Source: Phragmitibacter sp965284365
GTDB lineage: Bacteria > Verrucomicrobiota > Verrucomicrobiia > Verrucomicrobiales > Verrucomicrobiaceae
Assembly: GCA_965284365.1 (NCBI GenBank)
Contig: OZ260079.1
Span: 4,774,001-4,838,000 of the forward strand
Length of the DNA stretch: 64,000 bases
Direction of reading: 5' to 3'
Position numbers and translations under genes: made by a program. Shown in pieces: positions 61,666-64,000 of the stretch. The notes below the pieces were generated by a model. That model made no database searches and was not told the DNA's origin. It saw nothing but the letters and a program-made list of their open reading frames with translations. Position 1 is the first letter of the stretch, and the number at the start of each line of letters is the position of its first letter.

Positions 61666-62892
61666 ATGTCCATTCGTCATCTCTATTTCTTGCTACTGCT
61701 GTGCCCGGCCTTGCTGGCAGGCGCTGCCGAGACATCGGTGGCCTTCAGCGCCATTCCCGGCTACGTCATCAAGCACAATCCAGATCTGGCCGCCGCCCGC
61801 CTGCGCATTGCAGAAGCCCAGGGGCGACTGCTCGGCGCCGGGCGACGATCCAATCCAGAGCTTGAGTTCAGCGCCACTCGTAGCCACGAGTTCCGCGAAG
61901 GCACCATCGGGCTAGGCTTCAATCAGAAGTTCCCCGTCACCGCCCGTCTCAGCATTGAAAAAGTGCTTTCCGGTCAGCTCGTCACTTCCGCCGAACTCGA
62001 GGTAAAAGACCAGCAGCGGAAGGTCATCGCCGAAGCCCAAAGCCTCGCCGTCGAGATCCTAATTCTGGATCAACTCAAGACGCTCCGCAGTCAGCAAGCG
62101 GAACTCGCCCAGAAGCTCTCCAAATTCGCGGCAGACCGAGCCAACACCGGCGAGATTTCCCCCTTGGATGCCGCCCAGGCTCAAGTGGACACTCAACAAC
62201 TCATCCTGGAAGACCGAAAGCTCGCCACAGAACGCATCCGCTTGTTGGGAGAATTGAAACCGAAACTCGGTCTTTACTCCTCCACTTCATTGAAGATCAC
62301 CGGAGCGCTTCCCGCCATCGCCACACCCTCGAAGAACGCCTGGAAGCAACGCCCCGATTACCTGCTCTCAGCTAATAATGAAGCCGCAAGTCTCACGGAG
62401 ATTGACCTCGCCAAGTCCAAAAAGTGGGATGACGTCACTGCCGGTTTTCTCCTCGAAGGTGAGCGTATGGAAGACGCTCCCAATGGGCTCGAAAACACCG
62501 GCTTTTTCGGCTTCCGATTCTCCATTCCGCTGCCTTTCTGGAATAAGAACGAAGGCGAAGTCGCCGAGAAAACGGCCGCTGCCGCCCGCGCTTCGCTCGA
62601 AACCAAAGCCCTCGCCTCAGGCATTCAGAACGAAGCCGCCGCAGCCAAAGAAGAGATGGCTGCTTACGCTTCTCTCGCCAAACAGACGAAGGATCAAATG
62701 CTCCCTCTCGTGGCGGAGCAGACCGACCGCCTCTCCAAAGCCTACGAGTCTGGTCAGACCGACCTCATCACTCTTCTGCGTGCTCGTGACCAGCGCCTGC
62801 AACTGGAAGTAAGCATCCAGGAAAGCATCAAAAACTATCAGCTGGCCCGCATTCGCTACGAAGCCGCCACCAATACCCAGCCCATTCGCTGA
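61666..62892 (+). CDS. TolC-family outer-membrane efflux protein (CzcC/CusC-like)
   Basis: The 408-residue protein has a signal peptide ending near LLAGAAE. The TolC fold is seen as long amphipathic helices: VIKHNPDLAAARLRIAEAQG, FNQKFPVTARLSIEKVLSGQ, LAQKLSKFAADRANTGEISP with the conserved LDAAQAQVD, and the mirrored second half SKAYESGQTDLITLLRARDQ. GFRFSIPLPFWNKNEGEVAE is the beta-barrel loop typical of CzcC-like members. It forms the outer-membrane channel of a tripartite pump. Its stop shares a base with the ATG of the adaptor gene (TGATG), so they are translationally coupled. Confidence 0.9.
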   Translation: MSIRHLYFLLLLCPALLAGAAETSVAFSAIPGYVIKHNPDLAAARLRIAEAQGRLLGAGRRSNPELEFSATRSHEFREGTIGLGFNQKFPVTARLSIEKVLSGQLVTSAELEVKDQQRKVIAEAQSLAVEILILDQLKTLRSQQAELAQKLSKFAADRANTGEISPLDAAQAQVDTQQLILEDRKLATERIRLLGELKPKLGLYSSTSLKITGALPAIATPSKNAWKQRPDYLLSANNEAASLTEIDLAKSKKWDDVTAGFLLEGERMEDAPNGLENTGFFGFRFSIPLPFWNKNEGEVAEKTAAAARASLETKALASGIQNEAAAAKEEMAAYASLAKQTKDQMLPLVAEQTDRLSKAYESGQTDLITLLRARDQRLQLEVSIQESIKNYQLARIRYEAATNTQPIR

Positions 62893-64000
62893 TGAATCTC
62901 CGCTATCGACATCTCATTTTTCTCAGTGCCATTTGCCTCACCGGCATGAACTCGTTGCGCGCAGCCGAAGAGGCCAATGCCCGTGCCGCCGATACCATCG
63001 TGCTGGACGAGACCGCCGTGAAGAACCTTCGTCTGGAGACAGTGGAAGTCTCCGAGACCGACTTCGAAGAAACCATCTTCGCCCTCGGCCGCATCGAGGT
63101 CTTGCCCGGCAAACGCGCCGTCGTCAGCAGCCGCATCCAGGGCCGTGCCTTCTCAGTCCTCGCCCTTCCTCATCAACAAGTCGATGAAGGTGAGGAACTC
63201 ATGTGGGTGGAAAGCCGCCAGCCTGGCGACCCGCCGCCGACGGTCATGATCCCCGCACCCATGGCCGGCCTCATTTCCAAAGTGGACATCGCCCAAGGTC
63301 AGCCCATCACACCGGATCAAAGCCTCATGGAAATCGTTGACCTCTCTCAGGTCGAAGCCGCCGCCCATGTGCCGGAGCATCTGGCGGGCAAAATCGAAAA
63401 GGATCGCGAAGCCCGCATCCGCGTCACCGCATTCCCTGACAAATGGTTCGATGCTAAGCTCGCTCACATCGGCGTCTATGCCGATCCCGAAAGCGGCACC
63501 GTCGAAGCCGCCTTCCACGTCCCAAACCCCGATCTATTGCTTCGTCCCGGCATGAGGGCTGAGTTCTCCATCGTCCTCGCCAAACGCTCCGGCGTCTTGG
63601 CCGTCCCTCGTGAATCCTTACAAGGCGATGCCGCCAACCGCTTCGTTTACGTGAAGGACTTCGACATCCCGAATGCCTTCGTCAAAACGCCCGTCGTCAT
63701 CGGCCAGCAGAACGCTCAGTTCGTTGAAATCATAAGCGGCATCTTCCCCGCCGACGAAGTCGTTACGCGCGGCGCCTATTCACTGGCCTTCGCAGGCAAA
63801 GGCAGCATGAGCTTGAAGGAAGCGCTTGATGCCGCCCACGGCCATGAACACAACGAAGACGGCAGCGAAAAAGCTGCCGAGACCAAACCCAAAGACCACG
63901 ATCACGAACACGTCGAGGAAGGGGAGGGGAAGTTCAACAACCTGACCATTTTCTTCGCCGCCACCACCGGATTGCTACTGGTGCTCCTGATCGTCTCCGG
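62892..64000 (+). CDS. RND efflux periplasmic adaptor, His-rich, 3' end cut by window
   Basis: From the ATG at 62892 at least 369 residues are visible before the right edge. A signal peptide (~24 residues, ending SLRA) opens it. Adaptor features are DTIVLDETAVKNLRLETVEV, LGRIEVLPGKRAVVSSRIQG, the lipoyl half IPAPMAGLISKVDIAQGQPI, and RPGMRAEFSIVLAKRSGVLA with AVPRESLQGD. Near residue 315 an unusual His/Glu/Asp linker (AHGHEHNEDGSEK, KDHDHEHVEEG) likely binds metal. After it comes a hydrophobic segment (LTIFFAATTGLLLVLLIVSG), odd for an adaptor. This could be a second membrane anchor or a fusion to the RND pump, which would lie just beyond the edge. The pump itself is not in the window. Confidence 0.87.
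   Translation, partial: MNLRYRHLIFLSAICLTGMNSLRAAEEANARAADTIVLDETAVKNLRLETVEVSETDFEETIFALGRIEVLPGKRAVVSSRIQGRAFSVLALPHQQVDEGEELMWVESRQPGDPPPTVMIPAPMAGLISKVDIAQGQPITPDQSLMEIVDLSQVEAAAHVPEHLAGKIEKDREARIRVTAFPDKWFDAKLAHIGVYADPESGTVEAAFHVPNPDLLLRPGMRAEFSIVLAKRSGVLAVPRESLQGDAANRFVYVKDFDIPNAFVKTPVVIGQQNAQFVEIISGIFPADEVVTRGAYSLAFAGKGSMSLKEALDAAHGHEHNEDGSEKAAETKPKDHDHEHVEEGEGKFNNLTIFFAATTGLLLVLLIVS

Noticed and set aside
1..64000. CRISPR array, prophage or insertion sequence
   Set aside because: No regularly spaced repeats, no phage structural or integrase genes and no transposase were seen on either strand.

Overview
The window looks like a chromosome segment of a Gram-negative, PVC-type bacterium, most likely Verrucomicrobiota (Verrucomicrobiales). 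This placement is inferred from gene content: a giant secreted protein with autotransporter-associated beta-strand repeats and a PEP-CTERM tail, a GH140-type (DUF4038) glycoside hydrolase, a formylglycine-generating enzyme with a sulfatase, DUF1254 proteins, outer-membrane beta-barrels and a TolC/RND efflux system. No rRNA or marker protein is present to prove it. Many starts lack a Shine-Dalgarno sequence, while a few small genes have strong ones. One tRNA-Ser(GGA) is present. No phage, insertion sequence, CRISPR array or origin was found.

Layout. 0-9 kb: the 5' part of a GH140-like hydrolase, an RlmM/FtsJ-like RNA methyltransferase, a PEP-CTERM repeat protein and a CopA-type copper ATPase. 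9-24 kb: a stress and genome-maintenance block with MgtC, an FAD-Rieske oxidoreductase, a DJ-1/PfpI protein, DUF4142, an ABC1/UbiB kinase, a zinc-ribbon protein, DUF72, a lysine-rich DUF3008-like protein, an SDR overlapping topoisomerase IB, and an operon of ku, ligD (phosphoesterase-ligase), a separate ligD polymerase and an L,D-transpeptidase. 24-27 kb: an SPFH protein with a C-terminal excisionase-like helix-turn-helix, followed by a zinc-ribbon membrane protein. 27.8-35.5 kb: a co-directional cluster of catalytic FGE, lipoprotein, secreted HAD phosphatase, two DUF1254/1214 proteins, a sulfatase with a CTAGR modification site and an outer-membrane protein. 35.5-38 kb: two secreted or outer-membrane proteins.

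38-46 kb: a TIR-TM-FGE-like-TPR protein, then a four-gene operon for 3-hydroxybutyrate/acetoacetate use (thiolase, CoA ligase, 3-hydroxybutyrate dehydrogenase, GntP-type permease). 46-53.7 kb: tRNA-Ser and mixed small genes, including a secreted methyltransferase, a pyruvyl-transferase-like protein, a DUF6304-like gene with an apparent frameshift, a HAD hydrolase, DUF892 and a zinc alcohol dehydrogenase. 53.7-61 kb is the most unusual part. A roughly 65-bp hairpin element occurs twice, each time containing the start codon of a different gene whose first ~20 residues match. One copy abuts a beta-carbonic anhydrase that has lost its N-terminal half. A second TIR protein (TIR-TM-coiled coil-propeller-like) lies beside it and is AT-richer. 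61 kb to the end: a small secreted Cys/His protein, a TolC-family protein and a His-rich RND adaptor cut by the window edge.

The two TIR proteins share a plan: an N-terminal TIR domain with a Glu where the NADase catalytic Glu of SARM1 lies, one membrane segment, and a large repeat or lectin-like C-terminus. They are the best candidates for a conflict or signalling system. The hairpin-linked module that seems to have truncated the carbonic anhydrase is the best candidate for something undescribed.
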